Source of the DNA: Haladaptatus litoreus
GTDB lineage: Archaea; Halobacteriota; Halobacteria; Halobacteriales; Haladaptataceae
Length of the DNA: 64,000 nt
Direction: 5' to 3'
Assembly (NCBI RefSeq): GCF_900156425.1
Contig: NZ_FTNO01000001.1
Span: forward strand, 62,001-126,000
The notes beneath the pieces were generated by a model that did no database searches, was not told the DNA's origin, and saw only the letters and a list, made by a program, of their open reading frames with translations. Below are positions 42,313 to 51,318 of this stretch, one piece after another (position 1 is the first letter of the stretch; the number at the start of each line of letters is the position of its first letter). A program made the translations under genes and the position numbers.

Positions 42313-43701
42313 ATGGCGACGACAGCAAGAGACGACGAAACAATCATCGAACAGTTTCGGGAGGAGATTCGGGGGACGCTGGTTCGGCCTGACGATGCGG
42401 AGTACGACGACACGCGCACGATTTACAACGGGATGATAGACAAACATCCCGGACTTATCGTCCAGTGTGCCAACGTCGGCGACGTAATCGCGGCCGTGAA
42501 CTTCGCCCGCGAGAACGACTTCGACACTGCGATACGGAGCGGCGGCCACAGCGGGCCCGGCCTGTCGCTCGTGGACGACGGATTGGTTATCGACCTGTCC
42601 GAAATGACAGGCATTCGTGTTGACCCCGACGAACGAATCGCGCGAGTCGAACCCGGTTGCACGTGGGGCGACGTGGATTACGCGACTCACGCCTTCGGAT
42701 TGGCGACCGTCAGCGGGGTCATCTCCACAACCGGCGTCAGCGGCCTGACGCTCGGCGGCGGCCACGGTTATTTGACCCGGAAATACGGTCTGACCATCGA
42801 CAACCTGCTCAGCGCGGATGTCGTGTTGGCCGACGGACGACTCGTTCGTGCGAGCGAAGATGAAAATCCAGACTTGTTCTGGGCGCTCCGCGGCGGCGGC
42901 GGCAACTTCGGCGTGGTCGTCTCCTTCGAGTACGAACTGCACCCCGTCGATACGGTGACCGCCGGGCCGCTGTTCTGGCCCATCGAGGAACTCGAAACCA
43001 CGATGCGCTGGTACCGAGAATGGCTCCCACAAGCGCCGGAAGACGTGTATGCGTTCTATCTGGTTGCGGAGGTTCCGGGCGACCCCTTCCCGCCGGAGAT
43101 TCACGGGGAAAAGGTCTGTGGCATGATGTGGTGCTGTCTGGGATCTGAAGACCAAACCGAGGAAATGCTTCAAACGGCCCGCGACGTCGCCGAACCGCTG
43201 TTCGAACACGTCGGGGAGATGCCGTATCCGGCGCTTCAGAGCATGTTCGACGACCTCTATCCGCCGGGCGAGCAGTGGTACTGGAAAGGCGACTTCGTGC
43301 GCGAACTCTCCGACGAAGCCATCGAAATTCACGAGCGCCACGCCGAGGTGCCGACGCCGAAATCGACCATGCACCTCTATCCAATCGACGGGGCGGCTCA
43401 CGACATCGACTCGGACGAAACCGCGTGGAACGCCCGCGACGCCAATTGGTCGATGGTCATCGTGGGCGTTGACCCCGACCCGGAAAACGACGGGAAAATC
43501 ACCAAATGGGCGCGCGACTACTGGCACGACCTGCATCCGCACACGGTCGGTGGGTCGTACATCAACTTCATGATGGAGGAAGGAGAAGACCGGATTCAGG
43601 CCACCTACGGCGACAACTACGAGCGACTGCGGGAGGTCAAGGCGGAGTACGACCCGGACAACTTCTTCCACGTGAATCAGAACATCGAACCCGCGAACTG
43701 A
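42313..43701 (+). CDS. FAD-linked oxidase (berberine-bridge-enzyme-like)
   Basis: A 462-aa flavoprotein of the vanillyl-alcohol-oxidase/BBE group. FAD-binding motif RSGGHSGPG contains the covalent flavin histidine (H79). In BBE enzymes a Cys also binds FAD; the corresponding stretch here (GVSGLTLGGGHGYLTR) has no Cys, so only mono-covalent flavin is likely. The C-terminal motif YGDNYERLREVKAEYDPDNF is the standard BBE end. Such enzymes oxidise sugars, alcohols or alkaloid-like substrates; the substrate is unknown. The Shine-Dalgarno defines the start. Confidence 0.9.
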   Translation: MATTARDDETIIEQFREEIRGTLVRPDDAEYDDTRTIYNGMIDKHPGLIVQCANVGDVIAAVNFARENDFDTAIRSGGHSGPGLSLVDDGLVIDLSEMTGIRVDPDERIARVEPGCTWGDVDYATHAFGLATVSGVISTTGVSGLTLGGGHGYLTRKYGLTIDNLLSADVVLADGRLVRASEDENPDLFWALRGGGGNFGVVVSFEYELHPVDTVTAGPLFWPIEELETTMRWYREWLPQAPEDVYAFYLVAEVPGDPFPPEIHGEKVCGMMWCCLGSEDQTEEMLQTARDVAEPLFEHVGEMPYPALQSMFDDLYPPGEQWYWKGDFVRELSDEAIEIHERHAEVPTPKSTMHLYPIDGAAHDIDSDETAWNARDANWSMVIVGVDPDPENDGKITKWARDYWHDLHPHTVGGSYINFMMEEGEDRIQATYGDNYERLREVKAEYDPDNFFHVNQNIEPAN

Positions 43702-43715
43702 AGGCCAGCAGAGCG

Positions 43716-43731
43716 TTTCGTTTTCCTTTTT
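43716..43731 (+). terminator. T-tract terminator after the FAD oxidase gene
   Basis: TTTCGTTTTCCTTTTT begins 15 bases after the stop codon. T-rich run typical of archaeal termination. Confidence 0.5.
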
Positions 43732-43794
43732 GATTGTTCTGTCAAGATATATTTCGGTTCAGCATACTCTGATTTCTGTTACGGAATACTATCG

Positions 43795-44190
43795 AATGTA
43801 CCGCTTGCAATTCCCGACTCCACCGAAACCGCCTCCGCACCACCTCCGCCAGTTCACGGCTTCGCCGTTCACTGTCGAGATTTCAAAGAACTCTCGTACT
43901 CCCCACTCCTCCCCGCCAGCGCAAGGTTGCACTCGCGCCTCACTGTCGTTCGTGCTCACAGCTTCGCCGTTCGCAATCGAGGCGACACAGTCGCCTCGTA
44001 CCCCTCGCCCGAATACGCTGGCGCACCCTTGCAGTTGTGTCGTCAAGCGATGTGGCGCACGCTGGCGAGCCTTCGAGGATACGGTCGTTCGAGACGCCGA
44101 GTCGAAGCCGCGCGAGCGAATCGGTTGGGGAGGCGTGTGGTTGATTGCGGTGCGGTGGCGGTCTGATTGGAGTCGTGACTTGCTATCGAA
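43795..44190. repeat. Intergenic repeat element, copy A
   Basis: Non-coding element about 390 bases long. Ends share the inverted words GACTCCAnnnAAACCGCC (left, about 43815) and GGNNGGCGGTCTGATTGGAG (right, about 44150-44170). The inner part 43906-44094 is about 95 percent identical, in inverted orientation, to 48061-48245. Internal smaller palindromes include GAGGCGACACAGTCGCCTC (43979-43997). A plus- or minus-strand open frame passes through it, but it is not conserved in other copies. Confidence 0.75.
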
Positions 44191-44426
44191 AAACCTCACT
44201 TGTTGTAAGTCGCACACTACCAATTTCGTCGTGGCGGGTATGTGTCATCGTGACTTCCTACTGGCCCTCTAGAGGTACTAACAATACTCACAAGCGACGT
44301 TTCCACACGTATTTTAAAAACTTCTCACAGTCTCACCTCTCTTTTGTTCAAAAACCCACAGCAAGCGCGCGGTACCCTTCCATAAAAGGGGGCAAACCTT
44401 TCATGGGCTGTGCGCCTGTGTAGCAC
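44191..44426. other. Upstream region of dgcN
   Basis: AT-richer stretch with no ORF of note. A possible TATA (CATAAAAG, 44381-44388) lies about 40 bases before dgcN. No clear operator. Confidence 0.4.
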
Positions 44427-45464
44427 ATGAACCTTCGGGAGGCCTTCGACGCCCCTGCACCCGCGATTATCCTCGCGGAAGGTGCCTTTGGAACCATGGA
44501 CGGAAAGACGGCGAACGGGGTCGTCATGCACAGCGAACTGTTCGACGCGAAAGCGGTCATCGACTCGACGCACGCAGGGGAAGATGCGGGCGACGTACTC
44601 GGACGAACCGACGTTGAAGACGTTCCAATCGTTGCCTCGACAGAGGAGGCCATTGAACGCGCTCCGGACGCCGAAGCCCTCGTCATCGGCGTCGCACCTG
44701 CCGGGGGTGCACTGCCGGACGAATGGGTCGCGGACATCGAGGAAGCCATCCGCGACGGACTGGACGTTGTCTCCGGCCTGCACGTCTTTCTCTCCGACCA
44801 GTCCTCGTGGCAAGCCCTCGCAGACGAACACGACGCGCGCCTCTTCGACGTGCGGAAACCGCCGGAAGAAGAGAACCTGCGAGTCGGAGATGGAAAAGTG
44901 GACGAAGCAGACGCCAATGTCGTCCTGACCGTCGGAACCGACTGCGCGGTCGGCAAGCGAACCACGACGTTCGAACTCTACCGCGCGGCAAAGCGCGCCG
45001 GACTGAACGCGGGATGGGTTGCCACCGGCCAAACGGGAATCATGGTCGGCGCGCATCGCGGCGTCGTCATCGACCGCGTACCGGCGGATTTCACCGCCGG
45101 AGTCGTCGAAGCCCTCGTGTCCGCCGTCGCGGAAGACCACGACATCGTTTTCGTGGAAGGACAGGCCGCACTCACCCACCGCGCTTACTCCGGCGTCACG
45201 CTCTCGCTCCTGCACGGCGCGTGGCCCGACGCCGTGGTGCTGGTCGATGAACCCGACCGCGACCGACGAACGCACTTCGAACAGTGGCCGGTCGCGGGCG
45301 TCGAGGCCGAAATCGATCTCGTCACCGAACTGTCCGAGGCGACAGTTGCCGGAATTTCGACGTGGGCCGCCCCCGAGCAAGTCGAGTATCCGGTCCCCGC
45401 CGCGAACGTGTATCACAAAAACGGGTCTGAAGACCTCCTTTCGGCGGTTCGAGAGGTGTTGTGA
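44427..45464 (+). CDS. dgcN: D-glutamate N-acetyltransferase DgcN (DUF1611)
   Basis: 345 aa. The DUF1611 family, of which DgcN is the characterised member, has an N-terminal Rossmann-like domain and a C-terminal P-loop domain, seen here as TVGTDCAVGKRTTTFELYRA (near residue 172) and GWVATGQTGIMVGAHRGVV. Established work describes DgcN as an acetyltransferase that forms N-acetyl-D-glutamate, paired with the enolase-fold DgcA. The next gene encodes that partner, with its ATG two bases after this stop. The pair gives a route to use D-glutamate as N source or to clear it. Family is firm, function from context. Confidence 0.85.
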   Translation: MNLREAFDAPAPAIILAEGAFGTMDGKTANGVVMHSELFDAKAVIDSTHAGEDAGDVLGRTDVEDVPIVASTEEAIERAPDAEALVIGVAPAGGALPDEWVADIEEAIRDGLDVVSGLHVFLSDQSSWQALADEHDARLFDVRKPPEEENLRVGDGKVDEADANVVLTVGTDCAVGKRTTTFELYRAAKRAGLNAGWVATGQTGIMVGAHRGVVIDRVPADFTAGVVEALVSAVAEDHDIVFVEGQAALTHRAYSGVTLSLLHGAWPDAVVLVDEPDRDRRTHFEQWPVAGVEAEIDLVTELSEATVAGISTWAAPEQVEYPVPAANVYHKNGSEDLLSAVREVL

Positions 45465-45465
45465 G

Positions 45466-46524
45466 ATGGGCAATCGGACGACGATACAGAACGTCTCCGT
45501 CTCGCCGCTCGATTTGCCGCTCCGTGAACCGTTCGAAATCTCGCTCGGAACACAGCACCACGCGAACAACCTGCTCGTGACGGTCGAAACCGAGAACGCG
45601 ACCGGGTACGGCGAAGGTTCGCCGCTCACGCCCGTCACGGGGGAAACCCAAGAGGCGGCGCTCGCAACTGCTCGCGCCGCCGTCGAACTGCTGGAAGGAA
45701 AAAACCTCGCGGACTACCGGGAACTGATTAGTGAAGTCCGCGCTACGTTTCCAGGGATGGTGTCAGCCCTGTTCGCGGTCGAAACCGCGATTTTGGACGC
45801 CTACTGCCGCGAGCGGGAAATGCCCCTTTCGGAACTTTTCGGCGGGTCGCCCCGGCAGGTGACGACCGACCTCACGATTTCGATTCTGCCGCCCGAGGAG
45901 GCGAACGACCACGCGGTTCGTGCGGTCGAAGCGGGATTCGACTCGCTGAAGATAAAAACCGGAACCACCGTCGAGCGCGACGTTGCCCGCGTTGAGGCGG
46001 TTCACGACGCCGCGCCGGATGCGGAACTGGCGGTTGACGCGAATCAGGGCTGGACGCCCAAGGAGACGATTCTGTTCGCGGAGGAACTCGAATCACGTGG
46101 CATCGACTGCTCGCTCGTAGAGCAACCAGTTCCGGCGGACGACGTGAATGGACTCGCCCGCGCCCGCGACGCGATTTCGATTCCCGTCGCGGCGGACGAA
46201 GCCGTATTCACGCCGGAGGACGCGATTCGCGTGGTTCGTGAAGATGCCGCGGACGTCATCAACGTCAAACTCGGGAAATCCGGACTGCTGGCGGCGGCGG
46301 ACATCGCCTCCATTGCAGAGGCCGCGAACGTCGAGTTGATGGTCGGATGCATGCTCGAAAGTGCAATCGGGATTCATACGAGCGCGCACCTCGTCGCTGG
46401 AATCGGGTCGTTCTCGCACGTCGATTTGGACGGGAATCTTCTGCTCGCGGAGGACGTGATTTCGACGGAGCGAGGGCCGGAGATTTCGATTGGCGGGCCG
46501 GGACACGGGATTACGCCGGAGTAG
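45466..46524 (+). CDS. dgcA: Enolase-superfamily N-acetyl-D-glutamate racemase DgcA
   Basis: 352 aa, mandelate racemase/muconate-lactonising type. Catalytic pattern of dipeptide-epimerase-like enzymes: SLKIKTG (KxK base), AVDANQGW (Asp metal ligand), LVEQPV (Glu), VAADEAV (Asp) and INVKLGKSG (second Lys base). Alone it would be called L-Ala-D/L-Glu epimerase, but the adjacent dgcN marks it as DgcA, which converts N-acetyl-D-glutamate to N-acetyl-L-glutamate. A Shine-Dalgarno-like GAGGTG lies 7 bases before the ATG within the end of dgcN. Confidence 0.85.
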   Translation: MGNRTTIQNVSVSPLDLPLREPFEISLGTQHHANNLLVTVETENATGYGEGSPLTPVTGETQEAALATARAAVELLEGKNLADYRELISEVRATFPGMVSALFAVETAILDAYCREREMPLSELFGGSPRQVTTDLTISILPPEEANDHAVRAVEAGFDSLKIKTGTTVERDVARVEAVHDAAPDAELAVDANQGWTPKETILFAEELESRGIDCSLVEQPVPADDVNGLARARDAISIPVAADEAVFTPEDAIRVVREDAADVINVKLGKSGLLAAADIASIAEAANVELMVGCMLESAIGIHTSAHLVAGIGSFSHVDLDGNLLLAEDVISTERGPEISIGGPGHGITPE

Positions 46525-46616
46525 TTCTGCGCTGGCCGCCGCGTCCCCCGGTACCACGCCTCAGACGTGTCAGCGTTTGAAAACTCCTTTACCCGCGGAT
46601 TGCCCAGTCCGGCCTA

Positions 46617-47810
46617 ATGAGTTACAAGATCGGACTCGTCGGGAAGCCCTCGGTGGGCAAATCGACGTTCTTCAACGCCGCGACGATGAACGACGTACCG
46701 GAGGGTGCGTACCCCTTCACGACAATCGACCCTTCCGTGGGCGAGGCCTACGTCCGCGTGAAATGCGCCGCACCCGAGTTCGACGAAACCTGCACGCCGA
46801 GCGTCGGCTTTTGTCAGGAAGGAACGCGCTACGTTCCGACGAAACTCGTGGACGTGGCCGGACTGATTCCGGGCGCGCACGAGGGCAAAGGACTCGGAAA
46901 CCAGTTCCTCACCGACTTGAACGAGGCCGACGTGCTGGTTCACGTCGTGGACTTCTCCGGAACAACCGACATTGAGGGCGAACCGACCGAGGGCCACGAC
47001 CCGCGCGATGACATCGCGTTCCTCGAAAACGAACTCGATATGTGGTATCTGGAGATTCTGGAGAAGGGAATCGAGCGCTATCGATCGGGCTACGACGGCG
47101 ACGAGAAACACATCGAAATCGACCTCGCAGAACAGATGTCCGCGTTCAAAACGAACAAGGACGAAATCAAGCAAATCATCCTCTCGCTCGACCTCGACCT
47201 CGAACCCGACGAGTGGGACGACAATGACCGCGAAGACCTCGCCCGTGAAATCCGCAAGCGCACCAAACCGATGGTCATCGCGGCGAACAAAATGGACACG
47301 CCAGAGGCGCAGGAAAACTACGACGACATCACGTCCGACCCGGAGTACGAGCACCTGACAATCGTCCCAGCGAGCGCGCACGCCGAGAAAGCCCTGAAGA
47401 ACGCCGCCGAACAGGGTATCATCGACTACGATGCTGGCGACGAGGACTTCGAAATCACGGGCGACGTGAGCGAGGAACAGGAAGAAGGCCTCTCCCAAAT
47501 CCGTGAGTTCGTCACGGAGTTCGACGGCACCGGCGTCCAGAAAGCCATCGAGGCCGCGCTGTTCGACGAACTGAACCTGATGGCCATCTTCCCTGGTTCG
47601 GCAAACGGCAGTGCCAGCGAGAAAGGCGTCTTTCGCGACTGCTTCCTCCTCCCCGGCGGTTCGACCGCGGAGGACTTCGCGTACCACCTGCACAGCGACA
47701 TCGGCGACGGGTTCCTGCACGGAATCAACTGTCGCAGTAAGCGCCAAATCGGTTCGAGTACGGAGTTAGACCATCGCTCTGTCGTGGAAATCGTTTCGAC
47801 AAATCAGTAG
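46617..47810 (+). CDS. ychF: Redox-regulated ATPase YchF (Obg-like, archaeal type)
   Basis: 397-aa P-loop NTPase of the Obg family. Walker A GKPSVGKST (9-17), switch PEGAYPFTTIDP, DVAGLIPGAHEGKGLGNQFL, and specificity motif NKMD. The C-terminal TGS-like region (NLMAIFPG..., DFAYHLHSDIGDGFLHGI) binds RNA or ribosome. YchF/OLA1 prefers ATP over GTP and is linked to ribosome function and stress. The promoter TTTACC (46588-46593) is centred near -27 relative to the ATG. Confidence 0.93.
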   Translation: MSYKIGLVGKPSVGKSTFFNAATMNDVPEGAYPFTTIDPSVGEAYVRVKCAAPEFDETCTPSVGFCQEGTRYVPTKLVDVAGLIPGAHEGKGLGNQFLTDLNEADVLVHVVDFSGTTDIEGEPTEGHDPRDDIAFLENELDMWYLEILEKGIERYRSGYDGDEKHIEIDLAEQMSAFKTNKDEIKQIILSLDLDLEPDEWDDNDREDLAREIRKRTKPMVIAANKMDTPEAQENYDDITSDPEYEHLTIVPASAHAEKALKNAAEQGIIDYDAGDEDFEITGDVSEEQEEGLSQIREFVTEFDGTGVQKAIEAALFDELNLMAIFPGSANGSASEKGVFRDCFLLPGGSTAEDFAYHLHSDIGDGFLHGINCRSKRQIGSSTELDHRSVVEIVSTNQ

Positions 47811-47828
47811 ATAACGAGTTTGAGGCGA

Positions 47829-47834
47829 TTTTTT
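47829..47834 (+). terminator. T-tract after ychF
   Basis: A TTTTTT run begins 19 bases after the ychF stop and is followed by further T-rich words. Likely transcript end. Confidence 0.45.
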
Positions 47835-47959
47835 CGATTTGCTATTTTGAGTGTTTGACACTGGTTTTGACCTATTCGACAGGCTTCGTAGGAAGGTACC
47901 AATCCCAACCAGACCGTTCTAAAATCGCCACCGAGTAACTGATTTGTTTTTCAGGTGCA

Positions 47960-48310
47960 GGTAGCAATTGCCGACAACAAATAACCGCCGCCGCACCCGC
48001 CCACACGCCTCCCCACCCGACTCGCTTCGATCGCCCCTCGCGCGCTTTTACTTACCTTCTCGGACGACCGTATCCTCGAAGGCTCGCCAGCGCGCGCCAC
48101 ATCGCTTGACGACACAACTGCAAGGGTGCGCCAGCGTATTCGGGCGAGGGGTACGAGGCGACTGTGTCGCCTCGATTGCGAACGGCGAAGCCGTGAGCAC
48201 GAACGACAGTGAGGCGCGAGTCCAATCCTGTGCTGGCGGGGAGAGATGGGGAAACTGCGGTTACGGTGGCGGTTTCAGTGGGGTCGGAAATCGCTCGCAA
48301 TGCTGTGACA
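47960..48310. repeat. Intergenic repeat element, copy B (inverted relative to copy A)
   Basis: Non-coding element. The left end reads GCCGACAACAAATAACCGCC followed by CACCCGCCCACACGCCTCCCC; the right end contains GGTGGCGGTTTCAGTGGGGT. The inner part 48061-48245 is nearly identical in reverse complement to 43906-44094. Together copies A and B flank dgcN-dgcA-ychF in inverted orientation. The rest of the gap up to 48434 has no gene. Confidence 0.75.
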
Positions 48311-48434
48311 GAGAGTAGACCGATTTCCCAACAGCCAGCACCGGCCTCTCACACGTACCTTTATAAATCAAAAAGCAACCAAGCCCATCAGTGTCCAAAC
48401 TCGAAAGACGAAAATAACCTCTCCAAACCACCAC

Positions 48435-49055
48435 TTACGAGAAGAATTTCAACAGGTCGTCGCGCTTCTGGTCGTGCAGATGCTCCTTCACCGACTCGTT
48501 CAACGAGTCGATACTCCCGCGCTTGGCGGTGATGGGCGCGATGGTGTCCTGCCACTGCTTCCACGGCGGATGCAGTCCGAGACGGTCACAGAGGTCGTTC
48601 AGGCGGTCGTCTTTGTCATCCACTTTGTCCATCTTGTTCACCGCGACGACGACCGGGATGCCCACGTCTTGGAGGAAGTAGAACATCTCCACGTCGTGTG
48701 GGATTTCGTCCTCGCCGGAGTGGCGGTCGATGATGTCGATGACGCTCTTGCCGTCCACGACGAGGACGCCGAGCAGAATCTTCTCGGCGTTGTCCTCGAT
48801 GTAGTGGACGATGTCGGTTTTTATCTGCTCTCTGTGCTCGTCGCCGACACCGGACATGAATCCGAATCCCGGCAGGTCGGTGAGCATGAAGTCCTCACTG
48901 GCCCAGTCGAAATGGTTCGGTTTGCGAGTGACGCCGGGTTTGCCACCGGTTTCGAACTTGTGTCCCGTCAGTTCGCGCATGAGGGTGGATTTCCCGACGT
49001 TCGAGCGCCCGACGAAAACGATTTCTGCATCTCGGTCGGGTCGGTTGTCGAACAT
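48435..49055 (-). CDS. engB: Ribosome-biogenesis GTPase EngB
   Basis: 206-aa GTPase of the TrmE-Era-EngA-YihA class. G1 [10 protein letters not shown] (16-25), G3 TDLPGFGF, G4 NKMD and a C-terminal [11 protein letters not shown] (G5). The N-terminus begins at ATG 49055. EngB assists large-subunit assembly in bacteria; archaeal copies are probably equivalent. Its 3' end faces repeat copy B. Confidence 0.92.
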   Translation of the reverse strand: MFDNRPDRDAEIVFVGRSNVGKSTLMRELTGHKFETGGKPGVTRKPNHFDWASEDFMLTDLPGFGFMSGVGDEHREQIKTDIVHYIEDNAEKILLGVLVVDGKSVIDIIDRHSGEDEIPHDVEMFYFLQDVGIPVVVAVNKMDKVDDKDDRLNDLCDRLGLHPPWKQWQDTIAPITAKRGSIDSLNESVKEHLHDQKRDDLLKFFS

Positions 49056-49143
49056 ACTGTCCTTTTTTTCCGATGGGGCTTAACGGCCGTGTTTTCGCGT
49101 TCGAGCCAGCGATTATATCAATCTGCGAACCTCACCGGGAACT

Positions 49144-50472
49144 ATGCGACTCCTACAGGTTTCTATCCCGACGGGCGAGCGCGAGGCGGTCGTGCAGGTG
49201 CTCGAAGCCGAGGGAATCGACTTCTTTCTCACCGACGAAACGAGTGGGCGCAAATACACCGCAATCGCTACGTTTCCGCTCCCGCCGAACGCCGTGCAAC
49301 CGGTTCTCGACAAACTCCACGACGCGGGGCTGAGCGACGAGGCACATACGGTCATCATCGACGCCGAAACCGACACCTCGCGGCAGTTCGAGCAGCTAGA
49401 AAAGCGGTACGACGCCGAAAACGGCGGCGACAGAATCGCCCGCGACGAAATTCTCACGAAAGCTCGCGAGATGTCGCCTCGATTCCGAACCTTCGTTTTC
49501 ATGACCGTGGTGAGTGCCGTGGTTGCGACGGCGGGTCTCCTGCTCGATTCGCCCGCCGTTGTCGTCGGGTCGATGGTCATCGCCCCGCTGGTCGGCCCGG
49601 CGTTGGGTGCGGGGGTTGGCACCGTCTTGGACGATCGCGACCTGTTCGTTCGCGGTGTCAAACTCCAACTGTTGGGCGTCGTTACGGCAATCGTCAGCGC
49701 GACCGTGTTCGCGATACTCGTCCGAAATCTGTTTCTCTTTCCCCCGAACACGGACGTTACCACTATCTCCCAGATTAGTGGACGACTGTCCCCCGATTTC
49801 CTCTCGCTCATCGTCGCGCTCGGTGCCGGTGCGGCGGGTATCGTCAGCCTCGCCGCAGGTGTGTCGGTCGCACTCGTCGGCGTGATGATTGCCGCGGCAC
49901 TCATCCCGCCCGCCGCCGCCGTCGGCGTCGGCATCGCGTGGGGCGAACCGATGGTCGCGCTCGCGGCGGGCGTCCTCGTGCTGGTGAACGTTCTCTCCAT
50001 CAATCTGTCCGCGATTGCGACGCTCCAGTACATGGGCTACCAGCCCCGAAGTTGGTTCAGATTGGAGCGTTCGCGGGAGGAAACCATCCGTCGAATCGGA
50101 TTTTTGGTTTTCTCGCTCGCCGTCCTCTCGATTTTTCTCGGCGGTGTGACCTACTCGACCTATCAGGACGCGCAGTTCGAAGAGGGAGCGGATACGGCGG
50201 TAGTGGATGTATTTTCTGCATCCCAGTTCCAGCAGGCGGAACGGTTGGACATGCAGATACAGTACCAGCAGAGGTTCTCGATGGGAGAAAACACGTACAC
50301 GAGCGAGTTGCCGTTTCGGGAACCGAGTCGAGTTATCGTCACGGTCGGACGACCGCAGGGTGAACGCTATCCGAATCTGACCACCCAACTCCAAAATCGA
50401 ATCGAGCGCGAAACCGGGCGTGAAGTGGCGGTGCAGGTTCGGTACGTCGAAATAGACGAAACGTCGGCCTGA
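49144..50472 (+). CDS. DUF389/TIGR00341 membrane protein, copy 1
   Basis: 442-aa membrane protein. An N-terminal soluble domain (MRLLQVSIPTGEREAVVQVL to about 120) precedes about six helices with the signature LDSPAVVVGSMVIAPLVGP and the later GVMIAAALIPPAAAVGVGIA. TIGR00341 proteins are poorly understood (some predicted transporters). The C-terminal extracellular part after the last helix (YSTYQDAQFEEGADTAVVD) looks like a small folded domain. A SIMPL gene and a paralogue follow. Confidence 0.87.
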   Translation: MRLLQVSIPTGEREAVVQVLEAEGIDFFLTDETSGRKYTAIATFPLPPNAVQPVLDKLHDAGLSDEAHTVIIDAETDTSRQFEQLEKRYDAENGGDRIARDEILTKAREMSPRFRTFVFMTVVSAVVATAGLLLDSPAVVVGSMVIAPLVGPALGAGVGTVLDDRDLFVRGVKLQLLGVVTAIVSATVFAILVRNLFLFPPNTDVTTISQISGRLSPDFLSLIVALGAGAAGIVSLAAGVSVALVGVMIAAALIPPAAAVGVGIAWGEPMVALAAGVLVLVNVLSINLSAIATLQYMGYQPRSWFRLERSREETIRRIGFLVFSLAVLSIFLGGVTYSTYQDAQFEEGADTAVVDVFSASQFQQAERLDMQIQYQQRFSMGENTYTSELPFREPSRVIVTVGRPQGERYPNLTTQLQNRIERETGREVAVQVRYVEIDETSA

Positions 50473-50548
50473 ACTCTGCCTGCAGTCTGTCCGAACGTTG
50501 CACTTCCTGCCCGAACTATTTGGTTCTCGCCCTCGTCTCTCGTTCGCC

Positions 50549-51286
50549 ATGCGACGCGCAGTCACGACAGCACTGGTGGTTCTCCTCTTTTTCGGTTCCA
50601 TAGGGGGCGGAGCCAGTGGTGCGACACAAGGGGAGAGTACCGAATCGAACACGACGATTCGTGTATCCGCGGTCGGCGAAGCCGAATCGGAACCGAATCA
50701 GGCAATCGTACTGCTTTCGGTCGTTCAGTCCGCGAGTGACGCCGAAACCGTTCGGGAGCGACTCGCGCAGAACTCGTCCAGAATGCGAACCGCACTCAGA
50801 GAAAGCAGCGTTAGTGACGACCACATTCGAACCGTTTCCTTCGACATCGCGGAAGACCGGTCCGAAGACGGAAGCCAAACCGAATTCCGCGGGATTCACA
50901 CGTTCGAAATAACGGTGAACGACACATCCCGCGTCGGGGAAATCATCGACACGGCGGTGCAGAACGGCGCGAGCGAAGTGAGCGGCGTCGAATTCACCCT
51001 GTCGGACAATCGAACCCGAGAACTTCGGGCGACTGCCCTCGAAACCGCGATGCAGTCCGCCAGAACTGACGCGGAAACGATTGCCGGCGCGGAGAACCTG
51101 TCCGTCGTCGGCGTGCGAAACGTTTCGACCGTCGAACCCTCGTTCGTTCCGGTCGAAGCACAGACGACCACGGTGGCGGACGCTGGCGGAGAAACGGAGG
51201 TCGAATCCGGGCCGGTGACGGTGTCCGTGCAGGTGGTCGTGACCTACGAGGCGCGGGAGAGCGATACAACTCGACAGACGGCCTGA
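50549..51286 (+). CDS. SIMPL-domain (DUF541) secreted protein
   Basis: 245 aa. Residues 1-27 are a Sec signal peptide (MRRAVTTALVVLLFFGSIGG). The SIMPL domain (about 35-235) is seen as IRVSAVGEAESEPNQAIVLL, DHIRTVSFDIAEDRS and the final PVTVSVQVVVTYEA. SIMPL proteins are periplasmic or surface oligomers in bacteria; unknown in archaea. It sits precisely between two DUF389 genes on the same strand, suggesting a shared envelope complex. Confidence 0.88.
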   Translation: MRRAVTTALVVLLFFGSIGGGASGATQGESTESNTTIRVSAVGEAESEPNQAIVLLSVVQSASDAETVRERLAQNSSRMRTALRESSVSDDHIRTVSFDIAEDRSEDGSQTEFRGIHTFEITVNDTSRVGEIIDTAVQNGASEVSGVEFTLSDNRTRELRATALETAMQSARTDAETIAGAENLSVVGVRNVSTVEPSFVPVEAQTTTVADAGGETEVESGPVTVSVQVVVTYEARESDTTRQTA

Positions 51287-51318
51287 ACGCTTTTGCTTCG
51301 CCGTCTTGTTGTGCGTTC

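Noticed and set aside
42241-43671. A long frame antisense to the FAD oxidase gene
   Set aside because: Shadow of a well-supported enzyme gene; no motif in the antisense product.
43789-44223. A minus-strand open frame whose peptide resembles one at 47968-48318
   Set aside because: The similarity is due to nearly identical nucleotide repeats. Other copies of the element do not keep the frame, and the peptide is not protein-like.
47960-48310. CRISPR array or tRNA gene within the repeat-rich gaps
   Set aside because: Repeats are long, inverted and irregular, without equal spacers, and no cloverleaf with a CCA-side acceptor stem could be drawn.
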